Source of the DNA: Athripsodes cinereus
Lineage: Eukaryota; Arthropoda; Insecta; Trichoptera; Leptoceridae
Direction: 5' to 3'
Assembly: GCA_947579605.1 (NCBI GenBank)
Contig: OX388306.1
Location: 62,001 to 126,000, forward strand
Length of the DNA stretch: 64,000 bases
Within the stretch, counting starts at the first letter, position 1; every line of letters begins with the position of its first letter. The notes below the pieces were generated by a model. That model made no database searches. It saw nothing but the letters and a program-made list of their open reading frames with translations, and was not told where the DNA came from. A program made the translations under genes and the position numbers. Positions 1-13,200 of this stretch are shown here, in pieces.

Positions 1-484
1 GAACAAAAATTTTTCATGCTGACAATTGACCCTTTCTGTTTGAGTATGAATGCCCCAATTCTACTAATTTGTTTTCTACTAGCCTTTTGATAATTACATT
101 TGACCTTTTTTCTGTAAAATTAAAAATAATATATATAACTAAAAGTTATTTTTGTAAACAAAAGAATTGAAATTAAAATAACAGGATTTGAAGTATACAA
201 ACTTTTGATGTTGATGTAGGTGACACCAAATCCAAAGCAACATTTTCACCAATTTGTTGATGTTCTGCAACATTCTGTAAAGTACAAATTTTAGTTAATC
301 GTCAATAAAAACTCAAATTTGGCTTGTTGATAAAACAATTATTGCAAATTAAACATCTCATACCAACTCATCATGGACTGGACTTTATAAAGATTCATTA
401 TTTGTTGAGCTGTAAATGCTTTTGATCTTAACATATATTATGGCACCACTTGTGTGGACAAATTTGTTAGTGTAGAAATTTAGT

Positions 485-895
485 CGGATAAATGTAAGTC
501 CCCAGATTTCTGAACTATCCAGGTGGACGGTGAGTCTCCTTCAATGTATATATTCAATCACAACCTCATTTGTTTCCTCCACAGTCTAAAAGTACAAAAA
601 TGATTTATTAAACCAAATGATAACTAATAAAGTTAGTTCGTTCACAAACAAAATCAATGTTAGTCCAATATTACATACCAAATTGATGGTTGAAGTTTCA
701 CTTTCATTTCATCACATGGTTTTTAACATTAAATTCTGTAATCTGTAAAGCAAAAAATATTCATTAAATTAAATAACCTAATTAGTCCATCCACAAGCAC
801 TCAAGGTTAGAACAATGTTACTCACCAAATGGTTATTTGATGGTACACTTTCATTCTGTAATTCCACGTTATTTTCCTCATTGCGTTTCATCTAT
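485..895 (-). pseudogene. exon-like modules of an unidentified element
   Basis: Three blocks read like minus-strand exons. One at about 826-893 follows TTTATAG, encodes MKRNEENNVELQNESVPS and NNHL, and ends at GTGAGT. A related block at about 675-750 follows TTTACAG, carries NESETSTINL and ends at GTATGT. A third, below about 590, follows CTTTTAG and encodes TVEETNEVVIEYI, then breaks frame before GDSPSTWIVQKSGDLHL. The third is similar at the DNA level to the block at 17500-17580. Stops and frameshifts suggest a decayed transposon or duplicated gene remnant; I do not recognise the protein. Confidence 0.3.
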
Positions 896-1641
896 AAAGT
901 AAAAACATATATCAAAATATTAATGCTTTAAATCATATAAAAATAATAGTAAATAAGAAGAAATTACAAAGGTTTACCTTGCATTTCGATGACAGGTTAT
1001 TTTTTCAGCCCATCATGCAATATTATGAGGGATCTTGTTTTAAATGTGAGTAAATGCACGGTCATATTTTAACAATTATCCTCAATCCACTAAAAAAAAA
1101 CACCGAAATACGAAAACGGACAGAAATTAACAAATAACAAAACACAACGGAAAACCGACGAATGTCATCGAATACTAGTGTTGCCATTAGAATAATTAAT
1201 AATGACCAAAGTATTGTTTTTTTTATCAAAATATAACACATTTTACAACCATTCTAGTGTATTCATTATATTGAATAATAATAAATAAGTATTTAGTTAT
1301 TTGTATAATAACGAAAATACTACAAATAAATAAAACAGTATTGTACTATTGAAATACGTTTCGTCAATCATAATGTATTTTTATGCGTGTGGCAATTTCA
1401 CAAGCTATAATGTACTTACCTGACAATGATTTTAAACCAACTAGCGCCATACACGGATTTTTGGGTAACTAAAAGATTGGTAAGCGCCGAACGAAGTATA
1501 GTTTATGGTAAAAGCGAATTGGTTTGATGTTACGTTATGTTGAATTTGATCTTTATGTCATATTATATCAATGGTAAGGCGAGCAAAACAATTTATTGTG
1601 AAATATCAATTGAATTTGGAGATGTACCTTTTCTCAGTGTA

Positions 1642-1721
1642 CATACCATCACGCCGCTTCCCTTGCGGGGTAGGCAGAAATGATCGAGCGCCACTTCCTT
1701 CTATCCTTGCATACATCTTTC
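1642..1721 (+). repeat. GGGGTAGGCAG dispersed repeat, copy cut by the gap
   Basis: It begins CATACCATCACGCCGCTTCC, contains GCGGGGTAGGCAGAAA, and runs into the N gap. It is nearly identical to 4308-4389. Other, more diverged copies are at 2763-2845, 34834-34862, 44091-44285 and 49270-49425. Similar repeats are widespread in insect genomes in my experience; class unresolved. Confidence 0.6.
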
Positions 1722-1921
1722 NNNNNNNNNNNNNNNNNNNNNNNNNNNNNNNNNNNNNNNNNNNNNNNNNNNNNNNNNNNNNNNNNNNNNNNNNNNNNNN
1801 NNNNNNNNNNNNNNNNNNNNNNNNNNNNNNNNNNNNNNNNNNNNNNNNNNNNNNNNNNNNNNNNNNNNNNNNNNNNNNNNNNNNNNNNNNNNNNNNNNNN
1901 NNNNNNNNNNNNNNNNNNNNN
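1722..1921. other. assembly gap (200 N)
   Basis: Exactly 200 undetermined bases. The gap begins inside a copy of the repeat that also occurs at 4308-4430, which suggests a repeat-induced assembly break of unknown true length. Confidence 0.99.
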
Positions 1922-3611
1922 GAATCAAGGTTAATTTACTTTATACCGTTTATAGGTACATCTAGAGTTTCTATGTTAGCAATTGACCTGAAGTTTGCAA
2001 TAGATTAGCTAACGTTTAGCGGAAGATTCAAACTAATTTAAACTTACTTCGTCATTTTTTTAGATACTTTCTCTCGTAAATTAAAGATTTATTCCCTAGG
2101 CATGCGTTGCTTTTTTGCATGTATGGAAGGCACGCCACTGGTAGGTAGGTAGGTAGGTGGGTAATAAACTTTATCTCGACTGTTATTACTGAATGTATGA
2201 ATGTGAACAGTGTTATTCTTCTCATCTGCTTCTCAAATGGTTAATCTCTTCATTGATTCACCTTATTGTATCTACGTACCTATGTAGCACTACTCATTTT
2301 AATTTTTTTGGTTTAAATGATTTTTAATCAAATCTTTTTCTGTTTATTACCTTATGTTGTCTATTCTATATTGTGCCAAAATTGCCACTGAGCGTTTTTT
2401 TTGTTTTTTATTCTATTACGTCATAACCACAATTGATTTGATTATTTTTCAACCGTTTTTGATTAATTATTTATCTTCTTTTTCTATTTATTAACCTCTT
2501 TTGATATTTTTGTCAAGTTAGATTGGTACATACTTTATTGTTATATCTTGTTTATTTCATGGCAATACGCCCGGAACCGAGTGTTTTTTTTTGTATAGAC
2601 AATTCCCACAGATCGATCTAGTCTCGAACTAACTAAGTTATGCATCTTGTATTATGGGTAGGTACTATAATGCGACGATGTACATACATATTATAATATA
2701 ATGCACTAAAAACATGTAGGCACATGTAACAGGAATTAATAGATACTTTATACTATACTATACTATACCCTCGCGCCGTGTCCCAGGTGGGGTAGGCAGA
2801 AAGAACGGAGCGCCATGTTGATCTATTCTTAGATACTTCTTTGGAATATCTATATATACTTACATATTTATTTCTATAGTTTAAACTATTTTATAAAATA
2901 ATTATATATCTATATACATGTTTTGATTCATCATTACTCGATTTTTTCTTGTATCTTTTATTTTTCAAATAATGTGCTATCAGTTAGTGGACTTATGTTG
3001 CTACATATTTATTTAGGTAGGTATGTTATATTTCCCATTTCCACTAATTGCTTTTTAATTCCTTCTTTCAATCTGTTTACCTTATCTTCTTATTTTCTCT
3101 TTATGTTTTTATTAAATAATAATCGCTGTTTTTATTCTTCTTGTTATCCTTATTATTTCTTCGTATATATTTTCTTTCATTATTTTTTTTTCATGTGAAT
3201 ATTAACTTTTCATATATTTTATTATTATTATTCATTCTTAATTTTTCTACCACCGTTTTTTTGTGTTACATTTTTTCAGTTTTTTGAATTGTTTATTTCT
3301 TAATTTATGCCATATTTCTTTATGAATACTTAATATAATTTTTAAACACTTATAGCTGTGAAATGTCTGTAAATAAATGAATGGTGTACTAAGCTATTTT
3401 TGTATCACATATTGATGAAAATAAAAAGTATTTACCTACTTATGTAACAATATTATATCAAACTCATCATAAAAACATTTTAACTGTAGATATACCTACC
3501 TATGTAGTAATCTGCTCTGAGACTACAATGTACAAACTCGTATACATATACATTCTGAGTATTTAGGAATAGATTCACTTTTCACAATATAATGTAATAT
3601 AATATGATATA

Positions 3612-3645
3612 CCTAGGTAGGTAGGTAGGTAGGTAGGTACCTCCC
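3612..3645. repeat. TAGG tetranucleotide run
   Basis: Five to six GGTA/TAGG units followed by TACC units. Similar short runs recur across the window, for example near 2150, 18265, 20165 and 59905 (as CCTA). Confidence 0.8.
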
Positions 3646-4307
3646 ATGCATCCACCACGTACAGATTAATAAGAGAATTAATGCATAATATAATAGTCAC
3701 ATGTATTTTGTATGTAAATTGATAGGACTGTACTATGTTCTCACACTAGTCGAAGAGAAACACACCCGCACTTACACTAACTTTTGTTGATAGGTATAAG
3801 GCTGTCCCTTTCCCTCGGAAAACTCAATGGCGCAAAGTGAATTTTCACGTATCAATAATTTCAATTACTTCTATCTCTCTCTCGAATGCACTGAGCCACG
3901 TGACACTTATAGGATGATACAAACAATTCTTTTCCATCTCTTTTATTCTCACTTCCGTAGTCTTAGTGTCTCTCGTATACCGTCTCCCTCGCACATTCTC
4001 TACCTACATCTGCCTCGATTACGCTAGAATGCCGACGAGGAAGGAAAATTTAGTAGCGCCATCCTCGTCCTTCCAAGGAGCAACGAGTTCCTCTCTCACT
4101 TCTGTGTTAGTGCCGCAGCAAATTGAATTGGTCATTAGATGTGATCACATTCCGCAGTAAACCTTCCGCCCCCACTCCCACCACCGCACCACCTTCAGCC
4201 GTCTCCTCAGCCCACTATCCCGACTTACTTCACAAATATACAGAGGCTATTAAACCGAGGAGCAAATTACAGATCCATTTCCATAACCGAGATATATAAT
4301 CATACAT

Positions 4308-4430
4308 ACATACCATCACGCCGCTTCCCTTGCGGGATAGGCAGAAAGGATCGAGCACCACTTCCTTCTATCCTTGCATACATCTTTCGCTTCCGTCACT
4401 GTCATACAATTCCTCATGCATGCTCTCCTG
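4308..4430 (+). repeat. GGGGTAGGCAG dispersed repeat, longest clean copy
   Basis: It runs from ACATACCATCACGCC through GCGGGATAGGCAGAAAGG to TCCTCATGCATGCTC. It defines the part of the family lost in the gap of the first copy. No terminal repeats or poly(A) tail are obvious. Confidence 0.6.
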
Positions 4431-6394
4431 TTCAATGTGTATAATATATATAATGATATATAATCAATTAACCTTAAACGTTTTTATCATTGATTTGAAG
4501 GAAATTATAAAAGTAGTTAGGTATGTTTTATAAGGTAACCACTGAAGGTACACTTGGTACACAACCAAAGAAGAAACACTCGTAGATAGGATCAATAGGT
4601 TTGCATCAGCTCAGCTCTCCCAATATTATTTCATTTACATATTCCAGGTATATATTCGTACATCTATGTATTTTTTTAGAACAATTTATGTTGATTTTGT
4701 ACCCACACATAGATGTATGGTTAGACTTATCTATTTCCCTCCAACTAGTAGTTGTTTATTAATATTATTAATATTAGTACGTAGTATATATTTTGAATAA
4801 TTGTAATAAATGTATTATTTTTCAATTGGATTATTTGCTGTGACCTATATCAAACGTAATATTTCCTTTCAATCCCGCGATTCAAAAATAAAAAATATCC
4901 ACAACTAACAGTGTCTTTGTTTTGTTTGTTATTTCTACTTATTTATTTTACCAACTACTCAAATCGGAAGCTTTTGATTTGATGGACATAATAATAATAA
5001 TCAGCATACATTATTCATACTGAACTTCATATAAATATATCATACATAGGTAGGTACATAGTTACATACACACAACCAAAGTAAAGAATGTTGAAGTAAT
5101 GTCAAAGCGCTGAACTATTTTGTAATTTAAGTATTTCAAAAATCTAACACAGGCCACGTCACCCGAATTGTTCACCCCTGTCAGCGGAATACCCTTTGAT
5201 TCATTCTCCTCCCTTCCCCCCTACCCCTCCTATCACCTTCGTCCCCGTGTGCCCTCCGCCCGCTAACAAAGTGGTGTATAGAATTGGATTTTTCCTCGCC
5301 CTGTTTTAAATTTGTTTCTTTGTAAAGAGAACTTTGCGATCGTTTTTTTCACCCCGGCCATACCATATTCTCATGCGGAAATTTCTCTTTGGGTAATATT
5401 ACAGCGGCGGTGCATGGTGGCGCGGTCCTATACCTAGTACTGTAGTGCCAGCAACTTGCAATAGGTACTTAATACTCGTATGTGAGACAGGTCTATATAA
5501 TTATTATCTTATGTTGGCGTGGCCTGGTGTAGGTATGTGTGTGTGTGTGCCTATGTGTCTGCACGGTATATATATTATGCTATTTAGTGTTGGATGGTAT
5601 AAAAGAAATTATATTTACCCTCCCCGCACTCCCACACCTGAACTATCCTTATAATATTGTACTATACGTAGGTGTGTTATTTTGTACGGGTTGATATTCA
5701 CAATGTTATATACCTACCTATAAATTATGTAGGTAGGTACATAAGTAGTATCGATACTATTGTTGATACTAACATACTATATTTATATATATATATTGGT
5801 ACATACTTATATAAGACAGTCGATATACCTACCTAGGTACCTACTAACTGTAACTGTGTGGTACCTACCTATCTCAAGTATTGGAGGAGACATTGCCACA
5901 ACATTTTTTTACCTTTTATCAATGTGAGTTACTGAGTTACCAATTACACAGATGCGATGACATTTATTTCCAAGTCATATAGAAAAAATGGGATTTGGTA
6001 GTTGATATGGAAAATAAAAATTAAAACACTGAATCATAATTTCGACCTAATTTGGTACTTTCATATAGTGTATTTATTACTAGATATATTTATAATATTA
6101 TATTATGTATATAACAGAACATTACATAATAGCATGTAGTAGAATACCTATATACATTACATAGGTATGTGTATAATTACTAAGTGTCTATACTAGTTAC
6201 ATTTACATCATATATATATATATATAATATATTATGTTAAGAAGGTATAATACAATATGATACATTTGGGTGGAAGTGTGAGTGTCTAGATATGTACCTA
6301 ATGAATAGGTGTAACGTGTTGCTGTTGGACCTTTACATATTAGATATGTAGGTATGTACCTATCATCTTATGTACTTAGGTATTTGTAGGATTA

Positions 6395-6400
6395 TTTATT
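6395..6400 (-). terminator. candidate Drgx poly(A) signal
   Basis: AATAAA on the minus strand (TTTATT on the plus strand), about 250 bp past the stop codon. A (TA)n tract at about 6508-6558 and a GT-rich tract at 6592-6622 would lie in the 3' UTR. Other AATAAA hexamers occur further on in this AT-rich flank, so the choice is tentative. Confidence 0.3.
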
Positions 6401-6507
6401 GCCTATGTAAGTATTTATATAAATTGTTGAAAGTGTAGGTATATAAGGTATATATTCGACAGTAGGTATTTATATACAGTCATGTCTTCCTGTTAGTACC
6501 TATCATT

Positions 6508-6558
<51 letters not shown>
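6508..6558. repeat. (TA)n microsatellite
   Basis: About 25 uninterrupted TA dinucleotides, roughly 90 bp downstream of the Drgx stop codon and therefore likely in the 3' UTR. Confidence 0.9.
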
Positions 6559-6559
<1 letters not shown>

Positions 6560-6646
6560 CATTCTATCCTGTAGTCTGACTGTAGATAGCGGTGTGTGTT
6601 TGTGTGCGTATGCGTGTGTGAAAGATGTTATTGGTAGGCAGATGCC

Positions 6647-6918
6647 TCAGTCAGAATCCTTGCTGGAGGGACTCTTCTCACCGTGGTGTGGAGGGGCCAG
6701 TGAATGCAGTGCCAGAGGGGGTAGCAGAGGGAGGTGGTGTAGACCCCGCAGGCCCTGTAGTCCTTGCAGCCCTTGCAGTCCTTGCAGTAGTGCTGCAGAG
6801 TGCTCGCGGGCCCGCCGTCTCAGCTCAGCCACACTAGAGGAACGCTGGTCACCAGGCGGAGGAGGTGGAGATCCATTTCCAGGCTTTACTGGACAACACG
6901 AACATAGTCCTGGGAAAC
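6647..6918 (-). CDS. Drgx: Drgx terminal exon: OAR motif and stop
   Basis: A 272-bp last coding exon with acceptor TTGCAG, entering in phase 1 and ending at TGA (6649-6647). It encodes [18 protein letters not shown], a Pro run, then [20 protein letters not shown]. The last piece is the OAR (otp-aristaless-rax) motif, a C-terminal regulatory segment in many paired-like proteins; vertebrate DRGX has the comparable ASVAALRMKAREHSEAVLQ. It continues as repeated LQG units and a Leu/Pro/His stretch, ending KSPSSKDSD. Frames on the plus strand here are shadows. Confidence 0.94.
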
Positions 6919-9900
6919 CTGCAAGTACAAAAAATCACTATACCTACATATCTGTCTCTACCTACTTAACTATATGTATATATTATGTTTGAATGTAGAT
7001 ATTCATACACAATATCCGTAATTTATTCGTCATTTTAAACATGTAAGTAAAACCGATAAGGCCATCAACGGTCAAAGACGTCTGTAGTGTATTATTGAGC
7101 TTGACACAAGGCAGGTAGGTGTATACAATGAGTGTTGGTTAAGTCACTGAAAGAGATCATACTCATAAAATTAAAGATTGCCACGACGGTGCCGGCTCTT
7201 CTGGATATGTGGCTTACAATGACTGCTACTAACTGACACGTTTTATTTTCACACAGTATATTTATATATAATTAAGGTCTCACAAACTTCTGATATCTTT
7301 TCCTACATCGTCTATTTACATATATATATGTGAGCTGTTCTTATTTTGAAATACATAATGATGTAGTGTGATCTCACCATCACATCATATTATTATACAT
7401 CATTTTCCATCTGACGGAGCAATCCTGCCCTGGTAGGGTAGGTACCTATGCAAGGAATATTATTATTAAGATTTCACATTAAGCGGTGTAAAAAGCTCGA
7501 GTTGATTTTATTTCTCAATACATCAAATAAATGTTATGGGCCATTAGAGAATCGATGAATACATAAGTGGGAACTCGTACCTACCTCTCCCTATCGAGTC
7601 ATCTATTGAGTATGTTTATGTACAGATATTACTCTCTAGATGTGTGTAGGTAGGTATGTATATGAACACTCAGTGATGTACCTACTGCTAGTACAGAGGG
7701 GGCTGTGAAATATACGATCTCCTTGTGCCCCCTACCTAATTCCAAAGTGAGAACAACTCTATAAACTCAACTCCTTCACGCGACACATATGTAGATACAT
7801 GTACTAAACAGTATGATTCAAAATATATGGTTTTTAATTTTTCTTCAAAAAACTACTCTGACTGAAGGGTAAAAAGACAAAAATATAATCTATACGAAAA
7901 TTTAATAAGCCACATATACAAATATGTACCTACCTAAATTTATGTAGCTTCAACGAGCATAGACACAAGGTGGTTTGGTCTATATTATAGCCTATATTAT
8001 TATAGGTATATAATACCTAGTAGGTATCTCACGGACTCACAATCCAGAGATTAGGTACTCACATGAAATAAAATTAATATAAATTTATATTGCGTATTTT
8101 GTGATGTTATACAACATGTTTTATCTATTGCTTTCAATTCTTATGATTCGGTAGATTATTACAATATTATTGTCAGTTATTTATGTAAATCACACCTACA
8201 TTAAAATATAGGTACCTACGCAGTTAGTTAGGCATATTATGATACTCGTATGTTTCCACACACATACATAATATATGTAGGTATGTAGCTTTACAGGTAT
8301 TGTATCTAACAACACTAAAAACTCGATTGAAGTGAGAAAATGTGTGTGATATGTGATGATGTGAATGTGTATGTATGTATGTGAGATGTAAAGTGCGGTC
8401 TTTTAGACATGTCCAGGATACACACTAAACCTACATTTCTACGTAGTTAGGGCATAAACCCGCGTTACATCAATTGCTCTTATGTATATCCTGTTCAGGA
8501 ATCACACTCCATTATTTCATATCGCTTTTTACTATCTCCAAGTAGTCCATAGAGTAGTGTGTTCATCCAGTCTAGCCTTTCCTATTCTATCCTATCCAAT
8601 CCTAGCTTACACACCGCCATCATTCTCTAGGTGAGCGAACTCACTATACCACGCACTACCCCATATATAAATCACTACTACTACTACTGCCACACAGCGC
8701 AACATGCACCATGCACATCTTTACTTTACTACGTAAATACATTTTGGCTTAGTTAGATGAGATATCGCCATTACTATAGTCTATATTATAATATATAATA
8801 TTATTCTTATTTAAATTACCTATCTATCAAAAGTACGATGAGACAACTTCGACATAGTAGCTATACAAATAATTGTAATTCAAATAGGTCAAAAATTAAT
8901 GTTGAGAAGATGAAACTGCTAGTTCTGGAAAGAGCGATGTGTGAGATAAAGGGTAATGTCTGAAGCAAGAGAATGATAATGTGTATTTGGGAAGTTTATT
9001 TGCGAGAGATACAAGATGTGACACGGTCATTAAAAAAAGAAAAGTGGCTCAGTCCATTGTTAACAATACCAATGTATCGAAAATAGAAAAAATGTTAGTA
9101 CACAATACCATTCTGGTATTGACAACAATTGGGTATGCAAGATGAAACTTGAAGGTGGTTGAAGAAAGACAAAAGTGGAATAAATGTTGTAGAGCTACGA
9201 TCGCTGAGAAGAATAGTTGATAAAACGTTGCGAGATGGAATGAGAAATAAGGATTTTAATATTAAATTAAGGTTGACCGATTTGTGTTTCACATTTATTT
9301 ATCAAATCGATTGTATATATAATTCTCGGTATAATTTATTGCAGAAATTCATTAAGCGCAGGTACCTACTGTAGTTTATAACTATACCTCCCTTCAAATA
9401 AAACTGTGTTTTAAGTACCTACCTATTTGCCGTAACCAATTAATAATAAGTAGGTACCTCCCTACCTACCTTAAAAATCAAAAACATGATTAAATACCAG
9501 TACATAGTATATATTATATATACTATGTACTGGTATTAACATAAAATGTAATGGAGCAGTATAGTGATAGTACCTACCTACCTAGTAATAATGATGATGA
9601 TGATGATGGATGATGATTTGATGTTGGCGCCGTTATACAGTATTTAAGGTTTCATATTAATGTACAAATATATAGTTACCTTTCAACGGAGGGAAGAGTG
9701 GCTGGGCGAAATGAGGCAGGGCTGATAGGTGAGGGGGGAAGAAGAGCGGAGGACCAGGGCGGGACCCATCCAGACCTCGGAAACCACTGCTGAAACAAAA
9801 GAATAAACCAAGCATCAGTTACATGAAACCGCAGCAAGCATCACCCTGCCAACAAGGAACATTAATAAATTACAACGCATTACAATACGAGTATAGAGCT

Positions 9901-10213
9901 TCGTGCTTACTCATCAAAGTATTGTATTCAGCTGTGTTACCTAGGGAACGTTTTGGCAATAAAGATATTAATATAATAATTATCGAGTCATTTGGGATGA
10001 AACGATGTTATCCACACCTGGGCTCTGGCAAGATACGACCCTCCTACACACCTACTCTCACCCCTCGCACCATACACCTACCAACCCCCACCCCTACCGC
10101 TACCCATACAGCATAGAATGAATTATTTCAATTGCTTTAGTTGCGTTTTCCAACTTTGTGCTACTTTTATCATACACACACATTATGTATGTCACACACA
10201 CACACACACCCAC

Positions 10214-10247
<34 letters not shown>

Positions 10248-13200
10248 TATGTATGTCACACACACACACATACCCACCCTCACACACACACACACACACA
10301 CACTGCATTTCTATCATATAGATACATATACATATGTAATGTTATGAGTCGAGTAACTGATGACCATTTAAGAGATAGGTACATATATGTTGGATTTGTA
10401 AATGTATCAACTTACAAATACCTACACAGATACTAAAACACTCCGGGACTATACAAATATAATTATGATTACCTACATGACAATATGGACTGCTATGTAC
10501 CTAGTTATCTGTACAAGGTAATAAATACGTAGGTACTACGGAGCTCCTCCAATGCATAGGCTATAATAGGTATCAATAATAATACACTGACACAATGCTA
10601 CACTTGTACGTACATACAGGTGCCTTGTTTATTTTTCATTATAATTATAGGTTATATTTTATAGTAGATAGGTATAACTGAGATATTGTAATGTTTTGTT
10701 TAACATTTTTACACATATATTTAAGTCATTATAGTGACTGTAAAACAGTACTTATAGTAAAATTAAATAAAAACTGAAATAACAGTTGTTTTGACAGTTT
10801 TTAAATAAATACGTCTTTGTGGCATACATTAGTACCTCCCTGGTTACACCAATCTCATCACACTGAGTGCGTGAGTATACAGATGTGTACGCAAACTTAT
10901 AACATCCGTAGGTACCTAATTATATACCTACCTAAACTGGGTGGAAAGGTTGCGCTCTCAAGGAGAAGAGCGGAAGAGTAAGAGTAGGGAGGCGGGGGGT
11001 GTATCTTGTATCTGGTTATGAATAATTCCTCAGAAGGGTTCATCACTTATGCGGGGCGCTCAAGGGGCGGAGGGGTGCTCCTGTCTTCTTATAAAAAATA
11101 TATCATATAAAAATATATTCTTCGCCAACATGGCGCCTGCAGTATACACGCAACTCTGGCCGGAGGCAAAATAGCACCTCTCAATATATCTTTAACTGAC
11201 TTCAAAGGTAGGTACTGTGATTTGTCTACTTTATTATCTAAAAAATACACCCACAGTGATGTAAGTAGGTACGTACATACGTGATATGAAGATACAATAC
11301 ATGAACCTGTACATAGGCTATAGAGCAGTGGCTGTATATCAGCTACGGGGGTCGCCAATTAATTAAAGTAGGTACATACCTGCCTAGTGCCTACCTATCT
11401 ATCTACTAGATATAGGTACCTGCACATAATACAGAATTTGAATCAGTTGATGGAGGACCATAAATAATACAATAATAACTCAGAGGAAGATGGAGAGGGG
11501 GTGAAATGGTGGCAGCTCCGGGAAGATAACGGGGAGGGGTGAGAGCGGTGGTTCCTTTAAATAATTAATAAGGAAAATTTCCGCTTCAGACGAGAGAAAA
11601 ATAAGACGGTTTTATAAATTAAAAACTCCCAGACAGGTAAAAATAATAAAAAAACAACATCAACTACAAGGTGTTTTGGTGATCTATGTATCAACATGTA
11701 TCTAATGCCATTTCGTGAGAAAAGTGATCCCTGATAAATTAATTAAAATAAAACACTTATTTGTAGTATATCCACGGGGATATACTACAAATAAGTGTTT
11801 TATTTTAATTAATTCAATATGAATTTCCACCAAGTACCGTCGGTTGAAAATATCAACTTGATCCCTGATAATTTTGTATAGGTAACGCATTTTATTCTAT
11901 TAAAGACACAAGAAATGTGTTGAATATACCTACCTTTTTTCTACCAATTATTTTAGTATTAAAGAATAGATTTGATAGAAAAAAGTACAAAGCCATCATT
12001 CGTTAAGTTTTAGTCTAAAAGAGATTTTGCGACTGAGTTCTTTTGAAATATTTACAAAAAAATTATGTGTAATCGTCATCCACAAATAAATGACACAATA
12101 ATCATTCTGTGCATATGAATAAGTTGGTTCATACGCACAGAATTTTAAATTTAAAAATGTTTTAAAGTACTGATGTTGTGTCGGATCTTGCAAAAAATAT
12201 TGGACAATTCTAATCACTCCATCTGACACATACATATGTATATCCGGTAGGTATCTCTACCTAATGTATGATGTAGGTATGCGTGAAAGATTTTGATCTG
12301 AATAATATGACACTTATGTAGACATTAGACCGTTTTTAAAAGACGAATATTAGAGTAACAAAGGGTAAGGTGTAAAAGGCAGGTGTTTGAAAAAATAAAA
12401 TCGTTTAACACCTCAAATTCAGCAATGAGGTATCTCAGGAGTTGTAGACTCCTATTTATTTTATATGGGTATATTTATAACGACCAATGGATAATTGTGA
12501 AAGAACAAACAGGGGCCAATTGTCCAATACTGGACACCATGAAAAGACTGAAAGTAATTTCATAATATATTAGGTATGCCTTAAACTTTTGTTTGTTGCG
12601 TGTATAGTTAGTTGCCCTCATCTCTTGTAATGGAGATAATAATAAATGATCCACATAAGCAAGCAGTAACTTTGTAGTGACACTGTAACAAGTGGAGTGA
12701 GTTATAAGAATCCGCCATTTTAAATTGAAGCATTTTCTGGAAAAGAGATTATTCCAGTGAGGTGAGGGGTAAAGGAGAGTCTGCGGGGGAGGAAGAGAAC
12801 AAAGAATTATTCACGGGGCTTAATAAATAATGTAATGGAGAAAATTATGTTAGAAAAATACCTGAGAAATTTCATTATAACCAACCTCCCGCGCCGCAGC
12901 CAGTGCTAGCTAGCGTTATATACCTACCCCCGCCTGCCACCCCCACCCTACCAGCATAGAAGGAACACTGGGAGAAGGGTCGGAGTGCGACACAGTATCG
13001 CCAGAATACCTATTCTGTACAGTGTACCTACATATACCTCGTACCTACTGTACATACATACATACTGCAGGTACAATACCAAGATTTTCTTAATTATAAG
13101 ATATCTGTGTAAATAATATTAATAATTCATAACATTATTACTACAATTAAAATACATTAATTAATTAAAATATTAATATTGATTAGTTCAAATACATAAG

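Larger units (their letters stand above)
1..6646. other. 3' flank of Drgx: AT-rich, repeats, no gene recognised
   Basis: It holds exon-like modules of an unidentified element (1-1170), an assembly gap, three copies of a GGGGTAGGCAG-type dispersed repeat, a TAGG run (3612-3645), GC-richer blocks near 3795-4170 and 5155-5440, and a (TA)n tract next to the gene. Long T-rich frames near 2923-3198 have no protein-like composition. I see no second gene here. Confidence 0.6.
6919..9679 (-). other. Drgx intron 6 (2.8 kb)
   Basis: It carries a degraded RTE-like LINE fragment (8880-9290), a perfect palindrome (9493-9537) and a GAT repeat (about 9590-9612). The rest is AT-rich sequence with GGTA motifs. 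No further exon is visible. Confidence 0.8.

Noticed and set aside
2923..3198. plus-strand frame resembling a membrane protein
   Set aside because: Phe/Tyr/Leu richness is produced by T-rich DNA; no start context, no homologous motif.
6594..6992. plus-strand 132-codon frame rich in Cys/Ser/Pro
   Set aside because: It lies antisense to the Drgx terminal exon; its repeats are the reverse of the Leu-Gln-Gly codons.
10118..10436. His/Thr-rich open frames
   Set aside because: All three frames are translations of a CA microsatellite.
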